A stretch of DNA of 64,000 bases from JANQMY01 sp965228775 (GTDB lineage Bacteria > Pseudomonadota > Alphaproteobacteria > JANQMY01), in NCBI GenBank assembly GCA_965228775.1, contig OZ245840.1:1798001-1862000 (forward strand), in the 5' to 3' direction. Positions 1 to 7,861 of this stretch are shown piece by piece. Under the pieces are notes generated by a model, which made no database searches, was not told where the DNA came from, and saw only the letters and a list, made by a program, of their open reading frames with translations. Within the stretch, counting starts at the first letter, position 1, and every line of letters starts with the position of its first letter. A program made the translations under genes and the position numbers.

Positions 1-725
1 TCGAGCCACACCGAAACCGCGGTCGAGACTTGGGAAACAATGCCGTTTTCGAACTGCAAGGTGGCCGCGGCCCATTGGTCGACGCCGGTCTCGCCCAGCT
101 CGCCCATGCCCTTCACCACCACGGGATCAAGGAAATCCGTGCCCGCCGCGGCCCCCGCCACAAGCCTGCTTGCGGAAACCGGATAGCACCCCACATCCAA
201 AATACCGCCCCCGCCAAGAGCATTATTGAAAAGGCGGCTGTTTGCGTCGAACGGCACTTCGAACCCGAAGCTGGCGCGGATCATCCGCACATCGCCAATA
301 GCGCCGTCGCGGATCAGCTCCACCAGTTTTTTCGTCTGCGGATGACAGCGATACATGAACGCTTCCATGGCAAAGACGCCATGCTCTTCCGCAGCGTTGA
401 AGATGGCCATGGCTTCCGCATGGTTCATGCCGACCGGCTTCTCGCACAAAATATGCTTCCCGGCACGCGCCGTTTTGATCGCCCATTCCGCATGTCCCGG
501 ATGAGGGTTCGCGATGTAGACGGCCTCTACCCCGGGATCCGCGAGCAACGCATCATAAGAACCGTGCGCCGTGACACCTTCATTGTGGGACGCGAACTTA
601 TCCGCGCTTTCCTGGGTGCGGCTGCCTACCGCCACCAGCGTGCCTCTGTCGGTCGCTTGAAGCGCCTTTGCAAAGTGTTTCGCGATGCTGCCCGTACCAA
701 GGATGCCCCACCTGATGCCTGTCAC
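1..725 (-). CDS. Gfo/Idh/MocA-family NAD(P)-dependent oxidoreductase (3' part missing)
   Basis: The translation opens with a Rossmann nucleotide-binding stretch (WGILGTGSIAKHFAKAL, residues 6-22) and carries the family signature CEKPVGMN near residue 95. The next block (EAFMYRCHPQTKKLVELI) belongs to the C-terminal substrate domain. The GTG start is fixed by an in-frame TAA directly before it. About 241 residues are present and the gene leaves the window on the left; the family is usually 330-360 residues. Members oxidise sugars, inositols or trans-dihydrodiols. The substrate cannot be read here. It diverges from the sulfotransferase-like gene across about 120 bp, so the two may share a control region. 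Family assignment is firm, substrate unknown. Confidence 0.88.
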   Translation of the reverse strand, partial: MTGIRWGILGTGSIAKHFAKALQATDRGTLVAVGSRTQESADKFASHNEGVTAHGSYDALLADPGVEAVYIANPHPGHAEWAIKTARAGKHILCEKPVGMNHAEAMAIFNAAEEHGVFAMEAFMYRCHPQTKKLVELIRDGAIGDVRMIRASFGFEVPFDANSRLFNNALGGGGILDVGCYPVSASRLVAGAAAGTDFLDPVVVKGMGELGETGVDQWAAATLQFENGIVSQVSTAVSVWL

Positions 726-845
726 TTATCCGTCCTTCTGAATGCCCGCAAACCCTTATGGTTAAGCGGATATTTACGTAATCCCTCTTTAGTCTTTTCT
801 GCACGAAATACAACGCTAAAAGCGCGATACCGCGGGGATTTCCAG

Positions 846-1886
846 ATGTCTCGTTTACAAGGTTTTCTTTGGTCCATGGGCCGGTGCGCCACCAAAGCGG
901 TGGCGGATACGATCAGCGCGCATACCGGTGCGCACGCCACCAGTTGGGTCGACACAACCCAAATGATGAAAAGCCCCGCTTACTACGTAAAGCACGCACC
1001 GAAGCCCCTGGTGATGACCTTACATCATCCGCAATATTGCGATGTATTCGGCAAGCTCACACAACAATTCCCCGATGCACCAGTGGTGCATACGGTGCGT
1101 GATCCTATCGCGAACTTAAACAGCTTTGCGAAGACGTTCCTCTCGTCCTTTGTCGCCCGGCGCGTGGATGAGGCAGCGCAGCTCTCTGCCCAGGGGAAAT
1201 CTGTGGCGGACGCCATCAAACCGGCAGCGTTAGAGGAATGGCTGTTGCCCACGGCCGATTTGTGGCGCCAATACAACGCCTACAAAAAGTCGCCTCATCT
1301 TATTGTGGACTTTGCGGATTTGGGCGAAGAACACTTCGCCGCAACGATGGAAGAGATTATCGGCTTCTTGGGGCTGACGATCGATACGCCGATTGAATGG
1401 ACCACGGAAGCCAACACGGAATGCGACCGGTTCTTTGTGGGTTATCTGCGCAGCTTTACGCTGATGGACAAGAAACTCGATCTGCAATTCAGCCGCTGGC
1501 CGAACTATTGGGGCGAATTCGGCACAACCACATTGGGGACACTTCGCTCGGACGCGCTGTACCACATCTCCGGTGACGACCCAATTTACATTCACATCGC
1601 AAGCGATCAGCTATGTACGTCCGGGCGCCTCGACTATGAACGCGAGACATTTGCCGCCTATTTGCAAGAAGACGCGGTGCGCGAGGCTATCGCCCATCAA
1701 ATCGCGACGGATTATGCGAAGACCGTGGAAATCGTCGAGAAAGACGTTGCCGGCCTGCAAAACCGTTTGATCGCGAAATTCGAAAAGACAAGCCGCAATG
1801 GCGTCAAGCGCTTCCTTAAACTCAAGCCAGAGCTTGAAGCGCATTGGGGAGGCTGGCAACAGCTGATGGAAAAGAAGGCGGCGTAA
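846..1886 (+). CDS. Sulfotransferase-fold protein, candidate phosphoramidate transferase
   Basis: This 346-residue protein begins with a 5'-phosphosulfate-binding-type loop (LWSMGRCATKAVADTI, residues 8-23) and has a 3'-phosphate-binding element (HTVRDPIANLNSFAKTF, about residue 85) with the expected Arg and Ser. This is the layout of PAPS-dependent sulfotransferases. An open frame continues upstream but lies antisense to the dehydrogenase, so I take the ATG at 846. The neighbours are phosphoramidate-nucleotide enzymes whose final known product carries a 3'-phosphate like PAPS, so the protein may transfer phosphoramidate rather than sulfate; that is inference. Its 3' end overlaps the convergent hydrolase gene by 65 bp. 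No signal peptide or membrane segment is visible. Confidence 0.72.
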   Translation: MSRLQGFLWSMGRCATKAVADTISAHTGAHATSWVDTTQMMKSPAYYVKHAPKPLVMTLHHPQYCDVFGKLTQQFPDAPVVHTVRDPIANLNSFAKTFLSSFVARRVDEAAQLSAQGKSVADAIKPAALEEWLLPTADLWRQYNAYKKSPHLIVDFADLGEEHFAATMEEIIGFLGLTIDTPIEWTTEANTECDRFFVGYLRSFTLMDKKLDLQFSRWPNYWGEFGTTTLGTLRSDALYHISGDDPIYIHIASDQLCTSGRLDYERETFAAYLQEDAVREAIAHQIATDYAKTVEIVEKDVAGLQNRLIAKFEKTSRNGVKRFLKLKPELEAHWGGWQQLMEKKAA

Positions 1887-2484
1887 ACATATCGCGCAGC
1901 AATGCCACATCTTCCTGCCGGAACGGCGCCAAGCGTTCCGGATGCCACATGATCCCGCAGACAGGGGCATCCTTTACCGCGACGGCTTTGACAATTTGAT
2001 CATCTGATCGTCCGCATACGGTTAGTTTTTCAACTGTTTCGGCCGAACCGAAATTGTGATAGCTATTGACGGAAATCCGCGATCCGCAATAGTCGATTAC
2101 TTGCTGTTTTTGAACATGTCCCTGAACCTTGCGCAGCTTCACGCCAAAATAATGCTGAATGATCTGCATGCCACGGCACACACCAAGCAACGGCATATTC
2201 TCTTGGATCGCGATGCGAAGTAACTCCAACTCCACAGCGTCGCGCTCCGGCGCATCGCCGCCATAGGCTGAAAGGTCATTGCCGCCCGTGAGCAAGATCC
2301 CGGACGGTTTCAGCTCACGGAGGAAAGTGGCGATGAGGCCTTTGTCATTCGGCACCGGAATGCCCATAAATCCGGCGGCGGACAATAACGCTGACCAGTT
2401 CTGATCAAGCGCATCCCGCCGCTCGCCCGCATTCACATCAACCACCACGCGCTGCGTTACCAATATGATCGGCACTTTGGTCAT
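1822..2484 (-). CDS. Gamma-glutamyl-CDP-amidate hydrolase-like class I amidotransferase (Cj1417-like)
   Basis: The 220-residue protein has the class I glutamine amidotransferase / peptidase C26 fold: nucleophile Cys103 in LLGVCRGMQ, and His181 with Glu183 in MWHPERLAP. SYHNFGS at about residues 141-147 is also typical of C26 hydrolases. In Campylobacter the homologue Cj1417 cleaves gamma-glutamyl-CDP-amidate to glutamate and cytidine diphosphoramidate. The gene overlaps the upstream kinase by four bases (ATGA), so the two are translationally coupled. I use the ATG at 2484 because it forms this overlap and starts the conserved region; an earlier in-frame start would add 20 poor residues. Family certain. 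The exact substrate is inferred from the neighbourhood; without it, a PuuD-like annotation would be given. Confidence 0.83.
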   Translation of the reverse strand: MTKVPIILVTQRVVVDVNAGERRDALDQNWSALLSAAGFMGIPVPNDKGLIATFLRELKPSGILLTGGNDLSAYGGDAPERDAVELELLRIAIQENMPLLGVCRGMQIIQHYFGVKLRKVQGHVQKQQVIDYCGSRISVNSYHNFGSAETVEKLTVCGRSDDQIVKAVAVKDAPVCGIMWHPERLAPFRQEDVALLRDMFTPPSFPSAVASLPNALQALA

Positions 2485-4856
2485 GCGATCACATCGACTT
2501 TTCGGTTGGCACAATCGACATGCAACGTTTTCGCCCGCGACCATCGTTCGAAGTTTGCTTCGCCCGCTCCAATAATCGCTGGTATCTGAAGCTCTCCAGC
2601 GCGGATCGCCATATGCGAATTCACCCCTCCATAGGCGGTGATCAGTCCACCGATATTATGTGAGAACAACCAATCAAACCCTGGATCAGCGTTAGGCAAC
2701 ATAACGATAGCGCCGTCAAGCTCGCTGTGCTTGTCCGGCACAACCGTCTTCGCCTGAATGGATTTCTGTGTAATGAAGTTCGGCTCTTCAGCGCCAAGCT
2801 CCATCTGCCAAACATCGTCGGATGACGTAATAAGGCTTGGCAGAATAAGCGTTTTTGTTTTCTCATACTGCCGACGGCCCGCATCAACCGCTCTGCCAAG
2901 AACATCACGTGGATCGTTGCAGCTGTTGTAAAGCTCTTGGATGGTCTGGATGTTCGCGAAAGCCAAGTCCTCGCGGGAAAATCCGTATTGTGCACCAAAC
3001 TCGGCGAAGATCTCCATGGCATCGGACAGATTACGCGTGAAATGGAACTTCGCTTTCTCACGCCCTTCGATTCCAGCTTTGAGGAAATTGAACAATCCCA
3101 CCACATTGTGATCAAGCGCGTGCTCTTTCAGCAGGGCGCTAATGTCGTTCATTTGCGGCAGTGTGAGAGCGAATGCAGTCTCATGAGCCTCACCGTCCGC
3201 CGGTATGTCGTTCCATTTGAAATATGTATCCGGTGCCGCATCGTATCTCGGCGAGCAGATGTCGTAAGTTCCCGGACGAAGGTGACCGTACCGATTGAGA
3301 AAAGCCGATTTGGTAAGATTTTTGAAATCGTCGGCGATCTCTCCACTGACGGTATTCAAGCTCGCCAAAAACGCTTGATAGTCCTCGTTACTCAATGCAC
3401 CGGACGCCACTAAGGAGCGCAACAATTGCATGGCAATAAATCCAGCCCGCGCAAGCCCTGCAAAAGGTAAAGTGCCGTACCTCTTGCAGTCCTCAAGCAA
3501 CCAATAGGCTTGAGAAACAGCGTCGTCTTGCTTGGCGCAAATCGTGTCATAACGGTGTTGAAGCACCTCGATCTTTTCAAGATCGTTCCGCCACAAACCG
3601 TCATCGGCGATGATCTTGTTGGTTAGACGGCGCAGGCTCTCTTCAAGAACGCCGCAGTCTTCCGCGCTAAAGCCATGAGATTGCAGCTCTGACAATCTTT
3701 GGGGCAGATCCAGTGTGTAACAAGAAAGCAGGATCTCAAATTCCACCTTGTCGTGAAGCGCAGGCTGCGCACAAAGCGCATCAATGTAATGGTTCGCCAA
3801 ACGCTCCGCTAAAGGGTCCGGCACATCGTTCGGGATGAATGAATTGAAACTGACCCGCACATCAATGAACGGCATCCCAAAAAAATCACATAACAGCGGA
3901 AAGCTGCGCAGGTTCCGATATCCATAGTTATGCCGTTGATACGCCCAAATGGAATCGGTCACCAGTTCCCGATAAAGAGACAAGGCCAAAGGTTTTGGCC
4001 GAAGTCCAATAATCTCTGCCGGGTTCCAATCCGGCATGACACCAAAGACCGTCTGACGTCCGAACAGGTAAGGATGCGGTTTGGTTCTTTCCGATACCCG
4101 CTTCGCCACGGCCGCCAGCATCGCTTTGTGCTCATCAATGCATGGCCGGTTCCGGCCTTTTAATACCAGCGGCCGTGCTTGAAGCAAATACAGCGTGCCA
4201 TCGGTCCGCGCGGCAAACTCAATATCGATCGCCTCCTCGCCGGTCAACTGCTCAATCTCGCGGAGCAGGGTGACGACTTTCAGCCCGATCGGGTCCGCGA
4301 TAACCTCAGCAGCCCGGCTAAAGATCAGTGTACGGTGGTCATTTGAGAGACCTGATGTAATGCCTTCTGTGTCACCATTTTCCGTAAAGTTCAGAACAAA
4401 ATAAGGCGCGCCCGTATTGGGATCGTCGGAAAAAGCGACACCGCTTGCCGCCACGTCTGTCAGCATTGGTTGGATCAGAATTTGATGATCCGGATTTTCA
4501 TCACCGTACGAATCGATAACCTGCTCGATCGCCAGTTCCAACGCGCGCGGCCCCTCCACATTAAGTACGCTGAGGAACTCTCCGGCATGGGATTGGTCTT
4601 TACCATCTTCTCCCATCGCGCTGCTCCGCACGATCAGAGGCGACGCTCCCCAATCGTGTCCGCAGACTTTTTGTACCAGACCTTTTTTATCCGCCTGCCA
4701 AGCTGACAACGTGACAATCTCACTTGGCAGAACAGAGGCCGTCGTGAGACGCGATGCAAGACTTTCTAGCGTCTCACCTTTGCTTCGAAAGCAAACTGGC
4801 GCCGGTCTTTCTGATATTAAATCAGAAGCACGCCGACCTTGTACGGCAGACGGCAT
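2481..4856 (-). CDS. L-glutamine kinase-like PEP-synthase-family phosphotransferase (Cj1418-like)
   Basis: This 791-residue protein has an N-terminal PEP-synthase/PPDK-type ATP-grasp domain (LIVRSSAMGED near 75; DIEFAARTDGTLYLLQARP near 215), an unusual central domain of roughly 400 residues, and a C-terminal swivelling phosphohistidine domain (AYGGVNSHMAIRAGELQIPA, His at about 747). There is no PEP/pyruvate barrel, so it is not PEP synthase. The same ATP-grasp/novel/His-domain plan occurs in Cj1418, which phosphorylates the amide of L-glutamine, the first step to phosphoramidate, and in rifampin phosphotransferase. Context favours the former. A GTG lies one codon upstream of the chosen ATG; no strong ribosome site is seen. 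It sits 24 bp after the methyltransferase and overlaps the hydrolase. Confidence 0.8.
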   Translation of the reverse strand: MPSAVQGRRASDLISERPAPVCFRSKGETLESLASRLTTASVLPSEIVTLSAWQADKKGLVQKVCGHDWGASPLIVRSSAMGEDGKDQSHAGEFLSVLNVEGPRALELAIEQVIDSYGDENPDHQILIQPMLTDVAASGVAFSDDPNTGAPYFVLNFTENGDTEGITSGLSNDHRTLIFSRAAEVIADPIGLKVVTLLREIEQLTGEEAIDIEFAARTDGTLYLLQARPLVLKGRNRPCIDEHKAMLAAVAKRVSERTKPHPYLFGRQTVFGVMPDWNPAEIIGLRPKPLALSLYRELVTDSIWAYQRHNYGYRNLRSFPLLCDFFGMPFIDVRVSFNSFIPNDVPDPLAERLANHYIDALCAQPALHDKVEFEILLSCYTLDLPQRLSELQSHGFSAEDCGVLEESLRRLTNKIIADDGLWRNDLEKIEVLQHRYDTICAKQDDAVSQAYWLLEDCKRYGTLPFAGLARAGFIAMQLLRSLVASGALSNEDYQAFLASLNTVSGEIADDFKNLTKSAFLNRYGHLRPGTYDICSPRYDAAPDTYFKWNDIPADGEAHETAFALTLPQMNDISALLKEHALDHNVVGLFNFLKAGIEGREKAKFHFTRNLSDAMEIFAEFGAQYGFSREDLAFANIQTIQELYNSCNDPRDVLGRAVDAGRRQYEKTKTLILPSLITSSDDVWQMELGAEEPNFITQKSIQAKTVVPDKHSELDGAIVMLPNADPGFDWLFSHNIGGLITAYGGVNSHMAIRAGELQIPAIIGAGEANFERWSRAKTLHVDCANRKVDVIA

Positions 4857-4880
4857 CACGAAACGACTACCCGAGCGCCG

Positions 4881-5633
4881 CTAAGCTGCGCGTTTTGCAG
4901 CCCATATGCGTGTGGTGTAGGGAACTTGAATGCTGGGAGCATCAAGAGACCGCAGTTGATCCTCAATCTTGTCGATGATGGCGCCAAATCCATCACCTGC
5001 TTGGCGGTGCAGCGTTGCGTGCGAGCGCCATGCTTCAACCACATCATCGATTTGTTGTTCATGAAGAATAGTCCCTTCTATTCTTGCTACCGGCCCAAAC
5101 AGGCCACTCTTGCCGATTTCTTCGGTTTGATCTTCACGGCGTGTGCCGTAGCCGTATCCGGGAATGGCGTCCGAAATAATACCTTCTATTTGAGACTGGA
5201 TCGGATCTGTCAGGTCCCGATGGTTCCACATGGCCGCGAACCATCCGCCCGGCTTCAAGATACGCGCGGTTTCTGCAAGGGCTGATTGCCGGTCGGTGAC
5301 GTTGAATGACGACCCAAAAGTCACAACATCAAAAGAGTTGTCTTCTTGGCCCGTCTGTTCCGCGGTGTTTTCGATGTAGCTGACGTTCGGAAGATCTTCG
5401 GTCCGCTTCGCCCCCAAGGCTCTCATATTGTCATTGGGCTCAATGGCCGTCACATCAAGCCCGCGCTGCGCAAGCATTAAGGTCAGGTGAGCGACACCAG
5501 CGCCGATATCGCAGGCGCGGGCACCATCTGCGGCCCCACAGGTCGTCAGCAGTTCATCAATGGCGCTGTCTGAATAGTCTGGGCGCTTGAGATAAGCCTG
5601 TGCCAGTTCTGAATAATCCCACGCGGTTTTCAT
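4881..5633 (-). CDS. Class I SAM-dependent methyltransferase (candidate Cj1419/Cj1420 counterpart)
   Basis: The 250-residue protein shows methyltransferase motif I (ACDIGAGVAHLTLMLAQRG, about residues 39-57), the motif II acid in IEPNDNM, and the LKPGGWFAAMW element. The start at 5633 is preceded by GGAG at good spacing; an in-frame extension of 23 residues upstream lacks one. It is the first gene of a three-gene run with the glutamine kinase and the hydrolase. In Campylobacter two methyltransferases of this class (Cj1419, Cj1420) are needed for the O-methyl group of MeOPN, so methylation of the phosphoramidate is a reasonable role. The sequence alone does not show the acceptor; ubiquinone- or arsenite-type substrates cannot be excluded. 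Confidence 0.8.
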   Translation of the reverse strand: MKTAWDYSELAQAYLKRPDYSDSAIDELLTTCGAADGARACDIGAGVAHLTLMLAQRGLDVTAIEPNDNMRALGAKRTEDLPNVSYIENTAEQTGQEDNSFDVVTFGSSFNVTDRQSALAETARILKPGGWFAAMWNHRDLTDPIQSQIEGIISDAIPGYGYGTRREDQTEEIGKSGLFGPVARIEGTILHEQQIDDVVEAWRSHATLHRQAGDGFGAIIDKIEDQLRSLDAPSIQVPYTTRIWAAKRAA

Positions 5634-5755
5634 CGTTAACTCCGTGCTCAAAAAACTTTGGTAACCAAGAATGAGACAAAAGCTCTTGAAAATTCGTTTC
5701 AATTTTTCAAGAACCGGTTAAGGATTTGGCAACCAAATTTATAGGTCTACGGACA

Positions 5756-6361
5756 ATGGTTAAGCGCGCACTAATTGAACAATTTGCCGATGCAGAAATT
5801 GTGGTCTCCAGTCCGCTGCCCGGCATCGCCCCTCAAGGCAGCGTTGTTTGGATCACAGGCTTATCCGGAGCCGGCAAAACCACAATTGCAGAAGCCTTAA
5901 AAGCACGACTGGAACGTCAGGGACAGGCCCCCATTCTTCTGGATGGCGATACTTTACGGGGCCTCTTCGCCAATGGTGACAAATTCGACGCCGCGTCGCG
6001 CCTAGAGCTTGCCCGAAACTATGGGCGTCTTTGCCAGATGCTCGCCAAGCAAGGCCAAACAGTGATTTGCGCAACGATTTCTATGCGGCAACCGATTTAT
6101 GACTGGAATAGAAAGAACCTGCCGAATTACGTGGAAGTGTTTCTAGATGTTCCGCTGGAAACCCGGCAGGCGCGCGACCCCAAAGGGTACTATGCGGCGC
6201 TACACAACGGTGCTCTCAACGATTTTGCCGGACAAGACCAGGCGGTCGACCTGCCGCCATCGCCGGACGTTCATATCAAACCGGATACGGAAAAATCACC
6301 TGACGAAATCTGCGATTTGATCGAAGCAGCGTTAGCAGAGACACTAGCCGTGAAGGGATAG
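5756..6361 (+). CDS. Cytidine diphosphoramidate kinase-like protein of the APS-kinase family (Cj1415-like)
   Basis: This 201-residue P-loop kinase has WITGLSGAGKTTIAEAL (about 32-48), LLDGDTLRG, and RDPKGYY near residue 142, all features of APS kinases. Where true APS kinases have a conserved SPFR-type segment, this protein has ATISMRQPIYDWNRKNLP, the form I associate with the Cj1415 group, which adds a 3'-phosphate to cytidine diphosphoramidate. No sulfate-assimilation gene lies nearby. A TTG ten codons upstream is an alternative start. The gene is transcribed against its partners, divergent from the methyltransferase across 122 bp and overlapping the cytidylyltransferase by 18 bp at the 3' end. 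If the specificity reading is wrong, it would supply PAPS to the adjacent sulfotransferase-like protein. Confidence 0.8.
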   Translation: MVKRALIEQFADAEIVVSSPLPGIAPQGSVVWITGLSGAGKTTIAEALKARLERQGQAPILLDGDTLRGLFANGDKFDAASRLELARNYGRLCQMLAKQGQTVICATISMRQPIYDWNRKNLPNYVEVFLDVPLETRQARDPKGYYAALHNGALNDFAGQDQAVDLPPSPDVHIKPDTEKSPDEICDLIEAALAETLAVKG

Positions 6362-7096
6362 ATCTCCCGTTGCGACTTTACGTTCGTAATAAGCGAGATC
6401 GTTTTCGTTGTCGCATTCGCCCCAGCTTCCCTGAACGGGCGTCGTACCGATCTTCACACCTTCAATGATCAGTCGCTGCAGAAGACTGGTCATGTCCAGT
6501 TTGTCTTTGACAGCATCCATAAGCGGCTCGATGACGGCCTTCGTCCGTGACCAGCCTTCCGGCGTGAATTTGAGCAATCCCATATACTGCCCATTGATCT
6601 CCGCCATCGTTTCGGTCTTACCCCCTATTTCCGTCAGATGACCGCTCGCGTCCGTTTGAAATGTTTCCGCATCACTTAGCGGATCGTCAAATCTATCTTT
6701 CCAAAGCGCGGCCCAATGCGGGTCATAGCTAATACCGACGTCATCCGTACAACGCGCAAGCCGCATCACGGTCAGCGGGTCATAAAAGATGTCGCTGTAG
6801 CTGACGATCGTGTCTTCCTTGGAAAGCCATTCATCGGCACCACACAGAGAAGCCACCATATTTGTTTCGGACCATCGCGCGTTGTGAAAGTGTTTCTGGC
6901 CAAAGCCTTTCAACATCTCAGCTTTGTATCCCGTACAGAGAGCTATTGGTTCCACGCCCGCCGCCGTAAGCGACACGATCTGACGGTCAATCAGCGACCG
7001 GCCCGCCAGTTTGATAAGCCCCTTAGGCTGAGCCTCCGTACTTTTACCCATGCGGCTTCCACGTCCCGCCGCCAAAATAAGTCCTTGGACGCCCAT
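6344..7096 (-). CDS. CTP:phosphoglutamine cytidylyltransferase-like NTP transferase (Cj1416-like)
   Basis: The 250-residue protein has the nucleotidyltransferase signature LILAAGRGSRMG at residues 5-16 followed by QPKGLIKLAGRSLIDRQI, a metal-binding Asp in SYSDIFYDP, and NARWSETNMVASL, the arrangement of phosphocholine/aminoethylphosphonate/phosphoglutamine cytidylyltransferases (LicC, PntC, Cj1416). The start at 7096 has GAGG seven bases upstream; a longer start would add eleven unconserved residues. No phosphonate-forming gene (PEP mutase) or choline gene is nearby, whereas the glutamine kinase that would make its substrate is. The expected reaction is CTP plus L-glutamine phosphate to gamma-glutamyl-CDP-amidate. 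Fold is certain, substrate inferred from context. Confidence 0.82.
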   Translation of the reverse strand: MGVQGLILAAGRGSRMGKSTEAQPKGLIKLAGRSLIDRQIVSLTAAGVEPIALCTGYKAEMLKGFGQKHFHNARWSETNMVASLCGADEWLSKEDTIVSYSDIFYDPLTVMRLARCTDDVGISYDPHWAALWKDRFDDPLSDAETFQTDASGHLTEIGGKTETMAEINGQYMGLLKFTPEGWSRTKAVIEPLMDAVKDKLDMTSLLQRLIIEGVKIGTTPVQGSWGECDNENDLAYYERKVATGDLSLHG

Positions 7097-7257
7097 GTGC
7101 CTCACTCCCCGTGGTCGTTCTCGAAGCAAGGTTTTAGGAACTCAAGGTAAATTGGCCCTTAACTCAGGGAATCTCGAGTTTTTTGGGACTGGTCGCTTTC
7201 TGCCCCATTGATCTGCTATGGTTAGAAAAAACTTGAGAACTTTGAAGGGAAAGGCCG

Positions 7258-7854
7258 ATGACGTCAGACACAAATGCCCAACGTGCCAGCTTTACGGAGA
7301 TGCAACACGGCACGCCTGAGGATTACAAAATCATCAGTGAAAATTCACGTGCGTTCAGCGCGGATCTCCCGAACCGTGTCCTCTCCCATCTCAAGCTCTT
7401 GGGCGACGACCATGGCGGCTTCGCCGTGGACCGGCTGACGCATTCCCTCCAATCGGCAACGCTGGCCCATCGTGCCGGACGAGATGAAGAATATGTGGTG
7501 TGCGCCTTGCTCCATGATATTGGAGATTCCATCGCCTGCTACAATCATGCGGATTTGGCAGCCACCATGCTCCAGCCCTTCGTCTCTGAAGCCAACCATT
7601 GGATGGTTGAGAAGCACGGCATCTTCCAAGGATACTACTTCTTCCATCACATTGGCCTAGATCGCGATATGCGGGAAGAGTTTCGGGGCCACCCACATTT
7701 CGAACATTGCGCGCAATTCTGTCATTTGTTCGACCAAAACGCATTCGATCCGAACTACGATACGATGCCATTGGAGGCATTCGAACCGATGGTGCAGCGT
7801 GTAATGGAAAAACCAAAGCGAAGCATTTACAAACGCGAAAGCGCGGCGGCTTAG
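7258..7854 (+). CDS. PhnZ/TmpB-like HD-domain protein, probable mixed-valent di-iron oxygenase
   Basis: This 198-residue protein carries the metal ligands of an HD domain: THSLQSATLAHRAG (first His), CALLHDIGD (HD pair, about residue 90), a His in MVEKHGIFQGYYF, further His in FFHHIG, and a late Asp in FCHLFDQNAFDP. The spacing and HSLQ/ALLHDIG/WxxxKHG pattern resemble PhnZ and TmpB, which oxidatively cleave the C-P bond of hydroxylated phosphonates, and myo-inositol oxygenase, more than HD phosphohydrolases. No TmpA-like 2-oxoglutarate oxygenase partner is in the window. A strong ribosome site (GAAGGGAAAGG) precedes the ATG. The gene diverges from the cytidylyltransferase over about 160 bp. 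Substrate unknown. Confidence 0.7.
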   Translation: MTSDTNAQRASFTEMQHGTPEDYKIISENSRAFSADLPNRVLSHLKLLGDDHGGFAVDRLTHSLQSATLAHRAGRDEEYVVCALLHDIGDSIACYNHADLAATMLQPFVSEANHWMVEKHGIFQGYYFFHHIGLDRDMREEFRGHPHFEHCAQFCHLFDQNAFDPNYDTMPLEAFEPMVQRVMEKPKRSIYKRESAAA

Positions 7855-7861
7855 ACCCGCC

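Noticed and set aside
30..845. N-terminal 272-codon extension of the sulfotransferase-like frame
   Set aside because: It is antisense to a clear Gfo/Idh/MocA dehydrogenase and its translation has no protein-like character.
6344..7854. Phosphonate biosynthesis cluster (PntC plus PhnZ)
   Set aside because: No PEP mutase, phosphonopyruvate decarboxylase or transaminase; the glutamine-kinase and hydrolase neighbours fit phosphoramidate better.
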